From: Caulobacter sp.
Lineage (GTDB): Bacteria > Pseudomonadota > Alphaproteobacteria > Caulobacterales > Caulobacteraceae
NCBI GenBank assembly: GCA_028291265.1
Contig: JAQGIK010000030.1
Coordinates: forward strand, 1-44,212
DNA length: 44,212 nt
Reading direction: 5' to 3'
In this document: positions 1 through 9,864 of the stretch, one piece after another
Layout of the letters: the number at the start of each line of letters is the position of its first letter
How positions within the stretch are numbered: the stretch's first letter is position 1
Translations under genes and position numbers: made by a program
The notes under the pieces: model-generated
What the model was told of the DNA's origin: nothing
The model's database searches: none
What the model saw: only the letters and a program-made list of their open reading frames with translations

Positions 1-2258
<2,258 letters not shown>

Positions 2259-2348
2259 GGAACCCCCTGGAACCCGAATTTGGGAGCGCAAGCACGGCCG
2301 TGCGGCACCCCACCGTAAGTGCCCAACGTCCAATTTGCGCGGGAAGTT

Positions 2349-2387
2349 CCCTGCCTAAAGCGAGGGCGGGACGATTTTCTGGCAGGG
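2349..2387 (-). terminator. Possible weak hairpin after fbp
   Basis: CCCTGCC (2349-2355) can pair with GGCAGGG (2381-2387) across a 25-nt loop, starting about 16 nt after the fbp stop codon. There is no T-run. It may end fbp transcription, but the arms are short and the loop long. Confidence 0.2.
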
Positions 2388-2402
2388 CGAAGGCGGAATG
2401 AG

Positions 2403-3377
2403 TCAGCCGGCCGCGTGCAGCGCCTTCAGATGGTCCACTTCCTCGGATGAGCCGATCATCACCGCCACCCGCTGGTGCAGGCCGGTGACCGGGGTGTCGA
2501 GGATGTCGGTCGTGCCGTCGAAGGCCTGGCCGCCGGCCTGGGCGATGATCAGGGCCATGGGATTGGCCTCGTACATGAGGCGCAGGCGACCGGCCCGGTC
2601 GGGCTCTCGCCTGTCCCAAGGGTAGAGGAAGACCCCGCCCCGGGTCAGGATGCGGTGCAGGTCGGCGACCATCGAGCCGACCCAGCGCATGTTGAAGTTC
2701 CGCCCGCGCGGCCCGTCTTTCCCGGCCAGAAGCTCGTCGACATAGGTCCGCACCGGCGCCGCCCAATGCCGGTGGTTGGAGGCGTTGATGGCGTATTCGC
2801 CCGTGCGGGCCGGGACGGTCATCCGCTCGGCGGACCGGTTCCAGACGAGCGTTTCGGGATCGAGGGTGAAGCCGGCGACGCCATCGCCGGTGGTCAGCAC
2901 CAGGGTCACCTGCGGGCCGTAGACCACATAGCCGGCCGCGACCTGATTGCGGCCGGGCTGCATGAGGTCTGCCTCCGTCGCGGGGCGGGCCGGATCGGCG
3001 GCCGGGGCCGGCAGGATCGAGAAGATGGTGCCGACCGAGATGTTGACGTCGATGTTGCTGGAGCCGTCGAGCGGATCGAACAGCAGAAAGTAGCCGCCGT
3101 CCGGGCCGGCGTCGCGGACGGGGATGATCTCGTCCATCTCCTCGGAGCCCATGGCGACCAGGGCGGGGCTGCGGGCGGCGACGCGGATCAGGATGTCGTT
3201 GGCCATCACGTCGAGGCCCTTCTGGACCTCGCCCTGCACATTCACCGAAACGGCGGCGCTGTGCTCGGCCCCGCCGCGGCGGACCACGCCGGCGATCTCG
3301 ACGCAGGCGTCGGCGACGCTGAGGAGCAGTTGGGCGAGGGCCGGGTTGGCGGTGGCGAGGTGGTCGGACAGGGTCAA
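2403..3377 (-). CDS. fbp: Fructose-1,6-bisphosphatase, class I
   Basis: Hydrolyses fructose 1,6-bisphosphate to fructose 6-phosphate and phosphate in gluconeogenesis; cytosolic. Seen: the metal/substrate signature DPLDGSSNID (about residues 101-110 from the chosen start), an upstream GSEEMDE acidic motif, NFNMRWVGSMVADLHR, and a C-terminal YEANPMA segment. Start choice: the frame stays open to 3503, but the upstream 42 residues look non-coding and an extended -10 promoter lies inside that extension. The TTG at 3375-3377 gives an N-terminus reading M-T-L-S-D-H-L and a 324-residue protein, normal for the family. CCGGAG sits at ribosome-binding distance. It is transcribed alone; no Calvin-cycle genes are adjacent, so a gluconeogenic role is the simpler reading. 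Confidence 0.95.
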   Translation of the reverse strand: MTLSDHLATANPALAQLLLSVADACVEIAGVVRRGGAEHSAAVSVNVQGEVQKGLDVMANDILIRVAARSPALVAMGSEEMDEIIPVRDAGPDGGYFLLFDPLDGSSNIDVNISVGTIFSILPAPAADPARPATEADLMQPGRNQVAAGYVVYGPQVTLVLTTGDGVAGFTLDPETLVWNRSAERMTVPARTGEYAINASNHRHWAAPVRTYVDELLAGKDGPRGRNFNMRWVGSMVADLHRILTRGGVFLYPWDRREPDRAGRLRLMYEANPMALIIAQAGGQAFDGTTDILDTPVTGLHQRVAVMIGSSEEVDHLKALHAAG

Positions 3378-3470
3378 GGCGGTGGGCTCCGGCAGTCGTC
3401 CCGCGCCCCTTAGCAAGGTTCGAGGGCCGGGCGAAGGCGGTGTGAGCGGGGGTTTTATCGAAGCGGGATC

Positions 3471-3479
3471 ATTATAACA
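3471..3479 (-). promoter_or_regulatory. Extended -10 promoter of fbp
   Basis: On the minus strand these bases read TGTTATAAT, an extended -10 (TGnTATAAT), in one of the few AT-rich stretches of the window. Transcription would start near 3464, giving a leader of about 87 nt to the TTG start. A second TATAAT lies at 3508-3503 on the same strand and may be a tandem promoter. No good -35 is seen for either. The rest of the 3378-3669 interval holds no gene I can support. Confidence 0.5.
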
Positions 3480-3669
3480 CGAAAGGACTTGGCCATCCGG
3501 CAATTATATACGTCTTTTCAGTGTGTTAAGACCAATAGAATGGCCACTTTCAGCCAACAGGAAGTGTCGATCCCACAGGCTGTAGACCTCCCTCTGACCA
3601 CCCTGTCAGGCGGACGGTCGTGGGCGGCAGGCCTGGAGGCCGGTCGAAGCGGCCGGAATATGTCTAGAC

Positions 3670-4530
3670 TTATTGCTCGATGGCCCGGGCGACGGCCTCG
3701 GCGGTGGCCTTGGCGCCGGCCAGGGTCGGGTGGAAGGGCGCGGGGCCGGCGTCGCGCCAGCCGGTCGTCCAGGGATCGGCGGCGCAGGCGTTTTGGGCGG
3801 TGCCGAGGGCGTTCATGTCGACGAGGACGACGCCGCCTTCGCGGGCGGCGGCGGCCGTGGTTTCGGCGAGGCGGGCGGCGACGGCGCGCATCTGGTCAGC
3901 TTCGTCGGCGGTGAGGCCGAGGCGGGCGCAGGTCCCCGTCGGCGGCAGGACGGCCGGGTAGGTGGCGACGACGATCCTGGCGTTCGGCGCCTTGGCCTGG
4001 ATGGCGCGCAGGGTGGCGAGGAGTTCGTCGTGGAGGTTGGCGTAGGGACGGTTGGCCCTGGGGCCTTTCCAGAGGGTGCGGGCCAGCCAGCCGAACAGGC
4101 TGTCGTCCTTACGGGCGGCAAGCAGGGAGAGGTCGCCGACGTAGCCGACGTCGTTGCCGCCGACGGTCAGGGTGACGAGGTGGGTGTCGGCGGTGATGAC
4201 GCGCAGCTGCGGCCCCTGGAAGACCTGGCCGCCGCGCAGAACATTCTTCGTCACCGCCCCGCCGCAGGCCATATCGACGGGGGCGACGCCCAGCAGGCGG
4301 CCGAGCTGTTGCGGGTAGCCGTTCACGCTGCGGGCGCAGAGCAGCGGGCTGCCCTTCTGGAGTTTTCCCAGGCCGGCGCCGGCGGCATAGCTGCTGCCGA
4401 GGGCGACGTAGTCGGGTGCGTCCTTCGGGGTCTGCAGGCCCTGGAGGGCGACGAAGGCGGTGGCCAGGCCGATAAGGGCCACGATGGCGACGACCAGGGC
4501 GGCGAGGCCCATGACGATCCAGCGGCGCAT
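3670..4530 (-). CDS. SGNH/GDSL-family hydrolase, membrane-anchored or secreted
   Basis: A 286-residue predicted esterase/lipase of the SGNH fold. Seen: a hydrophobic segment at residues 4-30 (signal peptide or anchor, so the catalytic domain is probably periplasmic); block I as GSSYAAG with nucleophile Ser47 (the usual Asp of GDS is Ser, as in actinobacterial SEST-like enzymes); ACGGAVT around residue 90; the GGND block at 124-127; and a C-terminal HPTLAG with catalytic His267. Cysteines near 65, 89 and in TCARLGL and QNACAADP could form disulfides, which fits export. It is the last gene of the AraC-GntR-MFS unit, four bases after the MFS stop. Context suggests it cleaves an ester or lactone related to the imported substrate; the substrate itself cannot be read from sequence. 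Confidence 0.88.
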   Translation of the reverse strand: MRRWIVMGLAALVVAIVALIGLATAFVALQGLQTPKDAPDYVALGSSYAAGAGLGKLQKGSPLLCARSVNGYPQQLGRLLGVAPVDMACGGAVTKNVLRGGQVFQGPQLRVITADTHLVTLTVGGNDVGYVGDLSLLAARKDDSLFGWLARTLWKGPRANRPYANLHDELLATLRAIQAKAPNARIVVATYPAVLPPTGTCARLGLTADEADQMRAVAARLAETTAAAAREGGVVLVDMNALGTAQNACAADPWTTGWRDAGPAPFHPTLAGAKATAEAVARAIEQ

Positions 4531-4534
4531 CGGC

Positions 4535-5863
4535 CTAAATCTCGACGGCGCTTCTGGGGGCCGCGCGCATCGATATCCAGAAGGCGATGAAGCTGAGCAG
4601 GCTGGCCGCCACGCCGGTGATGGCCAGCGCCTGGTTGAGGTGGCCCTCGCCGCCCAGCAGCTTGCTGCCCTCGGTGACCAGCTGGGGCGCGAGGCCCAGG
4701 CCGAACAGCGCGCCGATAACCATGAACGCCCCCATGCACAGGCCCCGGAACTCGTTGGGGATCAGCACGGTGATGGCCACGGCGGCGACCAGGCCGGTGA
4801 CCGTGCCGCAGAGCAGCAGCACGGCCAGGGCCGGGAAGAAGCTGGCCAGGCCCGGCATGATCGGGAACAGGGCGGCGGGGATGCCGATGGCCGAGGCGAC
4901 GACGGCGCCGATCATGACGCCGCCGCGAAGCGCGCGCTTCTGGCCCCAGTCGGCGACGAAGCCGCCGATGGCGGCGCCGGCGACACCGCAGGTCAGCAGG
5001 ATCAGGCCCATGATGGCGGAGAACTGTTCCGGGGTCTGCTGGTAGTGGCGGATCAGCACGGGCGCGGCCCAGACGCCGGCGGCGGAGTCGGCCATGACCA
5101 CGCTGATCTGGCCGATGAACAGCGGGCCGAGGAAGCGGCGGCGGGCCCAGAGGGCGCGGGCGGCGGGGCCGATGGCCGTCCCGGCCGTGCTGACCTCGCG
5201 GCGGACCGGCTCGCGCAGCAGCAGCATGGGCAGGATCAGGGCGGCGCTGAGCAGGCCGAAGATCAGGTGAACCTCGCGCCAGGGGGCGAGGCCGGCGATG
5301 GCCGGGTCCGACCTGGTGAAGGCGCCGAGCAGGCCGCCGCCGACTCCGAAGGCGACCGCCGCGCCGGCGACGTTGCCCAGCGAAATGTACATCATCGCCC
5401 GGCCGCGCTTTTCAGGCGCGCAGAGGTCGGCGGCCAGGGAGATGCAGACCGGCAGGGCGCAACCGGCGCCGAGGCCGGCCAGGGTGCGGGCCAGGAACAG
5501 CATCCAGAAGCTGTCGACGAAGGCCGTCATCACGGTGCCGACCGTCCACAGGGCGATCATGGCCATGAGGATCCGGACGCGTTTGGTGTGGTCGGTCATC
5601 CAGCCGAGCGGGATCGACAGCAAGGCGATGGGCAGGGCGGCGGCGATGCCCTGGACCAGGCCCAGCTGGCTGTCGGTCAGGCCCATGTCGAGCTTGGCGG
5701 CCTCGGCCAGCGGGCTGAAGACGATGCGCATGGCCCCGCCCGCGCCGATGGCGACGGCGAGCAACAGGATGGCGAACCAGAAGCGTTGGGCGCGAGGCGC
5801 GGCGAGCGGCGCCGGGCCGACGTCGAGGATCGGGGCGGCGACGAACGCCTGATCAACGGGCAT
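4535..5863 (-). CDS. MFS transporter, spinster-like
   Basis: A 442-residue inner-membrane major facilitator with about 12 hydrophobic segments. Seen: the first helix after a 27-residue cytoplasmic tail, the segment LTDSQLGLVQG typical of spinster-type members, and the conserved loop GWMTDHTKRVRIL between helices 2 and 3 (MFS motif A region). Its start overlaps the end of the GntR gene by 11 bp and its stop is four bases before the SGNH gene, so translation is probably coupled. Spinster-like carriers often accompany TonB receptors in catabolic clusters of Caulobacterales and sphingomonads (family knowledge). Uptake of the ester substrate or its cleavage product is the likely role (inference); export cannot be excluded. 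Confidence 0.92.
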   Translation of the reverse strand: MPVDQAFVAAPILDVGPAPLAAPRAQRFWFAILLLAVAIGAGGAMRIVFSPLAEAAKLDMGLTDSQLGLVQGIAAALPIALLSIPLGWMTDHTKRVRILMAMIALWTVGTVMTAFVDSFWMLFLARTLAGLGAGCALPVCISLAADLCAPEKRGRAMMYISLGNVAGAAVAFGVGGGLLGAFTRSDPAIAGLAPWREVHLIFGLLSAALILPMLLLREPVRREVSTAGTAIGPAARALWARRRFLGPLFIGQISVVMADSAAGVWAAPVLIRHYQQTPEQFSAIMGLILLTCGVAGAAIGGFVADWGQKRALRGGVMIGAVVASAIGIPAALFPIMPGLASFFPALAVLLLCGTVTGLVAAVAITVLIPNEFRGLCMGAFMVIGALFGLGLAPQLVTEGSKLLGGEGHLNQALAITGVAASLLSFIAFWISMRAAPRSAVEI

Positions 5864-6590
5864 TGGAGGGTTCCTGGGCCTTGAGCACGTCGCCGACGGC
5901 GGTTTCGAAATGGTCGTCCATGGCGGCGACGGCGGCGGCCGGGTCGCCGGCGAAGATGGCGCGGGCGACGGCGCGGTGGCGCTCGATGGTGCCGTGACGC
6001 TCCTCGTCGGTGGAGCGCGTGGCCCAGGCGGTGGGGACGGCGGTCTCCATCAAGGGACCGAAGGAGCTGACGATCTGGACGAACAGGGCGTTGTGGCCGG
6101 CCCGGGCGATGGCCTCGTGGAAGGCGATGTCGTGGCGGGCCATGGTGGCGGTGTCGCCGACGCTGGCGGCCATGGCCTCGGCAAGGTCGATGATGCGGCG
6201 GGCCTCGTCTTCGGTGCGGTTGGTGGCGGCCAGGGCGGCGGTGCGCAGTTCGATGGTGCGGCGGACGTCCCAGACTTCCGGCACGGTGATCTGGGCGGTG
6301 TCGACGGCGTGGCCGAGGCTCGAGGCCATCACCGCCCCGTCGAGGGCGGCGACGCGGGGCTTGCGGCCATTGCCGACGTCGATCAGATGCAGCGCCGCCA
6401 TGGCCCCGAAGGCCTCGCGCATCACCGCCCGGCTGACGCCGAGGCTGGCCGCGAAATAGGCTTCGCCCGGCAGGCTGTCGCCGACGCGGAGACCCTGCTC
6501 GCGGATGTAGTCGGTGACCGCCTGGACGGACCGCTGAACCAGCGAGCCGCCTTCGTCACGAGCCCCGTTATGTACCGCAACTACGCCCAT
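5853..6590 (-). CDS. GntR-family regulator, FadR/FCD subgroup
   Basis: A 245-residue transcription regulator. Seen: an N-terminal winged helix (about residues 18-85) with the recognition region LGVSRAVMREAF, and an all-helical C-terminal ligand domain (about 95-235) with the FCD pattern RHDIAFHEAIA plus a later His in the ERHRAVARAI segment, positions that usually bind a metal used for carboxylate sensing. FCD regulators commonly respond to small organic acids, which fits the 2-hydroxyacid dehydrogenase in the island. It follows araC by 18 nt and overlaps the MFS start by 11 bp. As a dimer binding palindromes, it is my first candidate for the 15-bp elements at 7471-7508 and 12033-12047. Confidence 0.93.
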   Translation of the reverse strand: MGVVAVHNGARDEGGSLVQRSVQAVTDYIREQGLRVGDSLPGEAYFAASLGVSRAVMREAFGAMAALHLIDVGNGRKPRVAALDGAVMASSLGHAVDTAQITVPEVWDVRRTIELRTAALAATNRTEDEARRIIDLAEAMAASVGDTATMARHDIAFHEAIARAGHNALFVQIVSSFGPLMETAVPTAWATRSTDEERHGTIERHRAVARAIFAGDPAAAVAAMDDHFETAVGDVLKAQEPSNAR

Positions 6591-6608
6591 CGTTGATCGG
6601 TCCTGTCT

Positions 6609-7424
6609 TTAGGCCGCGAGTTCGCGGGCGCGGAAATCGGAGGGCGAGGCGCCGAACCGGCGGCCGAAGGCGCGCGCGAAGCTGGCGTTGTTGAGGTAGC
6701 CGTTCTCGTAGCCGACCAGGCTGACCGGCAGGTCGGTGGTCAGCAGCATGCGGCTGGCCTGTTGCAGGCGTTGCTCGGCGATGGCCTCGGCGACGGTGGC
6801 CCCGAACATCTCCTTGAAGCCACGGCTCAGTTTCTCACGGTTCAGGCCGCAGTGGCTGGCGATGCCGTCGAGGGACAGCTTCTGGTTCCAGCGCTCCTCG
6901 ATCAGGCGGCGGGCCGAGACGATGCGGATGGCGTCGTCGCGCGACAGCTGGCCATCGACGGCCATCGGCACCAGGCCCTCGCTGGCCAGCATGACCAGGG
7001 CCTCGGCGATCAGTTCTATGGCCTTGGCCGAGCGATAGATGTCGGCCGCCTCGCCAATACGGTTGGTGTCGCGCAGGGCCAGGGCGATGGCGCGCAGGTC
7101 GCTGGGCAGGTGGAACAGGCGCTGCGACCCGGCGGCCGGGGCGGCGGCGCCCGACAGGCGGGGATAAACGCCGGGGGCGATCAGCAGGATGATGCGGGTG
7201 GCTTCGTTCTCGCGGGCCAGCAGGGCCCCGACGCCGTCGGCGCCGACTTCCTCGAGGGTGGCGGGCGCGCCGATCGCGCCCATGGCGAAGGCCAGGGCGA
7301 CCGCCTGTTCGGGGATGGCCACGGAGTCGAAGGGGCCGCCGCCGACCAGGATGGTCAGCTCATGCGAAACGACCAGGGTTTCGCAGGTGCGCGGCGTCGG
7401 AATCGGGGAAGCGAACTGTCCCAT
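6609..7424 (-). CDS. AraC-family transcriptional regulator
   Basis: A 271-residue regulator. Seen: a C-terminal double helix-turn-helix (about residues 165-268), with the first HTH around LSLDGIASHCGLNREKLSR and the second ending in NNASFARAFGRRFGASPSDFR, the hallmark AraC C-terminus. The N-terminal part has no recognised sensor domain by eye. GGGAGG precedes the ATG at good spacing. It opens the unit AraC-GntR-MFS-SGNH and lies just downstream of two palindromic elements. Two regulators of different families at the head of one transport operon suggest combined activation and repression (inference). Confidence 0.92.
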   Translation of the reverse strand: MGQFASPIPTPRTCETLVVSHELTILVGGGPFDSVAIPEQAVALAFAMGAIGAPATLEEVGADGVGALLARENEATRIILLIAPGVYPRLSGAAAPAAGSQRLFHLPSDLRAIALALRDTNRIGEAADIYRSAKAIELIAEALVMLASEGLVPMAVDGQLSRDDAIRIVSARRLIEERWNQKLSLDGIASHCGLNREKLSRGFKEMFGATVAEAIAEQRLQQASRMLLTTDLPVSLVGYENGYLNNASFARAFGRRFGASPSDFRARELAA

Positions 7425-7470
7425 GGCGATGTCCTCCCGCCCCTCTCCCGGGGGCCGAGTCGCACCATGG

Positions 7471-7508
7471 ACCTATCTGACAGGTTCGTCCAGACCTGTC
7501 AGATAGGT
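7471..7508. promoter_or_regulatory. Double operator: two 15-bp palindromic elements head-on
   Basis: acctatctgacaggt (7471-7485) and acctgtcagataggt (7494-7508) form a perfect 15-bp inverted repeat with an 8-bp centre. Each arm is itself a pseudo-palindrome fitting ACCTNTCNGANAGGT. The pair sits 47-84 bp upstream of the AraC start and covers the stop codon of the upstream hydrolase. A third element, in the same consensus, lies upstream of the TonB receptor. There is no T-run, so an operator is more likely than a terminator. Confidence 0.7.
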
Positions 7509-8458
7509 TGCGACCGAAGGAAGCGGGCCAGCGCCGCCATGCTGTCGCGGCGGGCCTGGACCGAGACCTCGGCGGTCGGGTGGAAGTCGAAGCCGTGCGG
7601 GCCGCCGGGGTAGACGTGCAGTTCGGTCGGGACACCGGCGCGGAGCAGGCGGCGGGCGTATTCGAGGTCTTCCTCCAGGAAGAGGTCGAGGGCGCCGGTC
7701 GAGATAAAGGTCGGGGGCAGACCGGTGAGGTCTGTGGCCCGGGCCGGAGCGGCGTAGGGAGAGACGCCGTCCGATCCGGGCTCGACGCCGAGAATGGCGG
7801 CCCAGCCGAAGTGGTTGTTGTGCGGGGTCCAGATGAACTCGCCGGTGTGCGGGTGGGGGTCTGGATGGGTGACGGTGCGGTCGTCCAGCATCGGGTAGAT
7901 CAGGTGCTGGAACGCCAGTTTGTATTCGCCGCGGTCGCGGGCCAGCAGGGCCAGGGCGGCCGAGAGGCCGCCGCCGGCGCTTTCGCCCATGACGCCGATG
8001 CGGGCCGGGTCGATGCCGAGGCCCTCGGCATTGGCATGGGTCCAGGCGAGGGCGGCGTAGCAGTCCTCGACATTGCCGGGCGCGCGGGTCTCGGGGGCGA
8101 GGCGGTATTCGACGGTGACGATGATGCAGTCGAGTTCCGTCGCCCAGGTGCGGTGGACCGGCTCCTGCGGAGCGGCGGCGCCCAGGACGTAGCCACCGCC
8201 GTGGATATGGAGGACGCAGCCGAGCGGACCGGCGGCGTCCGGCGGGGTGTAGACGATGACGCCGACCTCGGGGGCGCCGGCCGGGCCGGGGATCTCGACG
8301 ACCTTTTTCAGGACATCGGCCGCCCTGCCCTCGGCCGGCGGGAACGGCAGGCGGTTGGGGCCGCGCGACTCTTCGAGGTTTTCGTGGCTCAGCGACACGG
8401 TGGGGAAGGCATCGAGCAACGGCAGGATGTCGGGGTCGACGAGGTGGCGGGTCGTCAC
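7499..8458 (-). CDS. Alpha/beta hydrolase, HSL-type esterase
   Basis: A 319-residue esterase of the hormone-sensitive-lipase group. Seen: oxyanion motif HGGGY at 86-90, nucleophile elbow GESAG with Ser160, Asp258 in GALDLFLEED, and His288 in GGPHGFD, a complete catalytic triad. No signal peptide, so it acts in the cytosol. Start choice: the frame is open much further upstream, but that part is an antisense-like arginine/proline-rich shadow of the dehydrogenase. The GTG at 8458 overlaps the dehydrogenase stop as GTGA, the usual sign of translational coupling. It is the last gene of the TonB receptor unit, and its stop codon lies inside the operator palindrome. Confidence 0.92.
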   Translation of the reverse strand: MTTRHLVDPDILPLLDAFPTVSLSHENLEESRGPNRLPFPPAEGRAADVLKKVVEIPGPAGAPEVGVIVYTPPDAAGPLGCVLHIHGGGYVLGAAAPQEPVHRTWATELDCIIVTVEYRLAPETRAPGNVEDCYAALAWTHANAEGLGIDPARIGVMGESAGGGLSAALALLARDRGEYKLAFQHLIYPMLDDRTVTHPDPHPHTGEFIWTPHNNHFGWAAILGVEPGSDGVSPYAAPARATDLTGLPPTFISTGALDLFLEEDLEYARRLLRAGVPTELHVYPGGPHGFDFHPTAEVSVQARRDSMAALARFLRSQPI

Positions 8459-9849
8459 AGGCTGAAGATCTTTCCCGGGTTGAACAGGTCCTTGGGATCG
8501 AGGGCCCGTTTGATCAGCCGCATCATGTCGACGGCCTCGCCCAATTCTTCGACCAGCCAGTCCTGTTTGCCAATCCCGATGCCGTGCTCGCCCGTGCAGG
8601 TGCCGTCCATGTCGAGGGCGCGGCGCACCAGACGCTCGTTGAGGTGCTCGGCCTCGGCCTGTTCGGCGGGGTTCTCCGGATCGATGACGAAGACGACGTG
8701 GAAGTTGCCGTCGCCGACGTGGCCGAGGATGGTGGCGGGGATGGTCGCGGCCTGCAGGTCGGCCTTGGTCTCGCCGATGCATTCCGCCAGCCGGCTGATC
8801 GGCACGCAGACGTCGGTCGGCCAGCCCACGGCGCCGGGGCGCAGGGCGGTGGCGGCGTAGAAGGCCTGGTGGCGGGCCTTCCACAGCTTGGCGCGTTCCT
8901 CGGGCAGGTTGGACCACTGGAACTCGGAGCCGCCGTTGTCGGCGGCGAGGGCGGCGACCGTCTCGACCTGTTCCTGGACGTAGCGTTCGGAGCCGTGGAA
9001 TTCGAAGAACAGAGTGGTCTTCTCGGGGTAGTCGAGACCCGAGTAGGCGTTGCAGGCCTTGATCTGCATGTCGTCGAGGATCTCGACCCGGGCCAGGGGC
9101 ACGCCCAACTGGATCGACTGGACGACAGTGTCGACGGCGCCGGCCAGGGTCTCGAAGCTGCAGACCGCCGACAGGATGGCTTCGGGGATGCCGTGCAGGC
9201 GCAGGGTCACCTCGGTGATGACGCCGAGCGTGCCCTCCGAGCCGATCATCAGCCGGGTCAGGTCATAGCCGGCCGCCGACTTGCGGGCCCGGCGGCTGGT
9301 GCGGATGTCGCGGCCATCGGGGGTGACGACGCGCAGGGAGAGGACCGCTTCCCGCATGGTGCCGTAGCGCACGGCGTTGGTGCCCGAGGCGCGGGTGGCC
9401 GCCATGCCGCCGATGGTGGCGTTGGCGCCCGGGTCGATGGGGAAGAACAGGCCCAGGTCGCGCAGGTGAGCGTTCAGCTGTTCGCGCCGCACGCCGGCCT
9501 CGACGGTGACGTCGAAGTCCTCGGGATTGACCGAGACGATGGCGTTCATTTCCGACAGGTCGAGGGTGACTCCGCCCCGCACGGGGATGGTGTTGCCCTC
9601 GATGGAGGTGCCGGCGCCGAAGGGGATCAGCGGCGTGTCGTGGCGGTCGCACAGCTTGACCAGCGCCACGACCTCTTCGGTCGAGCGGGCGAAGACCACC
9701 GCGTCCGGCAGCACGACCTCGAAGTGGCTTTCACTCTGGCCGTGCTGGCGGCGGATGGCCTCGCCGAGATGGAGGCGGTCTCCGAAGACCGCCCGGGCGT
9801 CAGCCAGGAAGGTCTCGGAAAGGCCGTGGCGGACACCGGGGGCATTCAT
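8455..9849 (-). CDS. FAD-linked D-2-hydroxyacid dehydrogenase (D-lactate dehydrogenase/GlcD type)
   Basis: A 464-residue flavoprotein that should oxidise a 2-hydroxyacid such as D-lactate or glycolate to the 2-keto acid, passing electrons to cytochrome c or quinone. Seen: the FAD pyrophosphate motif PFGAGTSIEGN (77-86), the FAD-domain segments IDPGANATIGGMAATRASG and MIGSEGTLGVITE, and the C-terminal GHVGDGNFH, CTGEHGIG and LFNPGKIF motifs of the GlcD/Dld family. There is no partner GlcE or GlcF in the window, so it resembles the single-subunit cytochrome-linked enzymes. It starts 15 bp after the TonB receptor stop and is coupled to the esterase by GTGA. The exact hydroxyacid is unknown. Confidence 0.92.
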   Translation of the reverse strand: MNAPGVRHGLSETFLADARAVFGDRLHLGEAIRRQHGQSESHFEVVLPDAVVFARSTEEVVALVKLCDRHDTPLIPFGAGTSIEGNTIPVRGGVTLDLSEMNAIVSVNPEDFDVTVEAGVRREQLNAHLRDLGLFFPIDPGANATIGGMAATRASGTNAVRYGTMREAVLSLRVVTPDGRDIRTSRRARKSAAGYDLTRLMIGSEGTLGVITEVTLRLHGIPEAILSAVCSFETLAGAVDTVVQSIQLGVPLARVEILDDMQIKACNAYSGLDYPEKTTLFFEFHGSERYVQEQVETVAALAADNGGSEFQWSNLPEERAKLWKARHQAFYAATALRPGAVGWPTDVCVPISRLAECIGETKADLQAATIPATILGHVGDGNFHVVFVIDPENPAEQAEAEHLNERLVRRALDMDGTCTGEHGIGIGKQDWLVEELGEAVDMMRLIKRALDPKDLFNPGKIFSL

Positions 9850-9864
9850 CGGAAACCACGCTTA

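Noticed and set aside
2292..2303. Palindrome GCACGGCCGTGC upstream of the left-edge kinase
   Set aside because: Short, GC-rich, single copy; such palindromes are expected by chance here.
7471..7508. The 15-bp inverted repeat as a transcription terminator
   Set aside because: There is no T-run, each arm is itself palindromic, and a third copy of the element stands alone before the TonB receptor, so operator function fits better.
8459..8917. N-terminal extension of the HSL-type esterase
   Set aside because: It is the shadow of the dehydrogenase; the GTGA overlap at 8455-8458 gives a normal-length enzyme.
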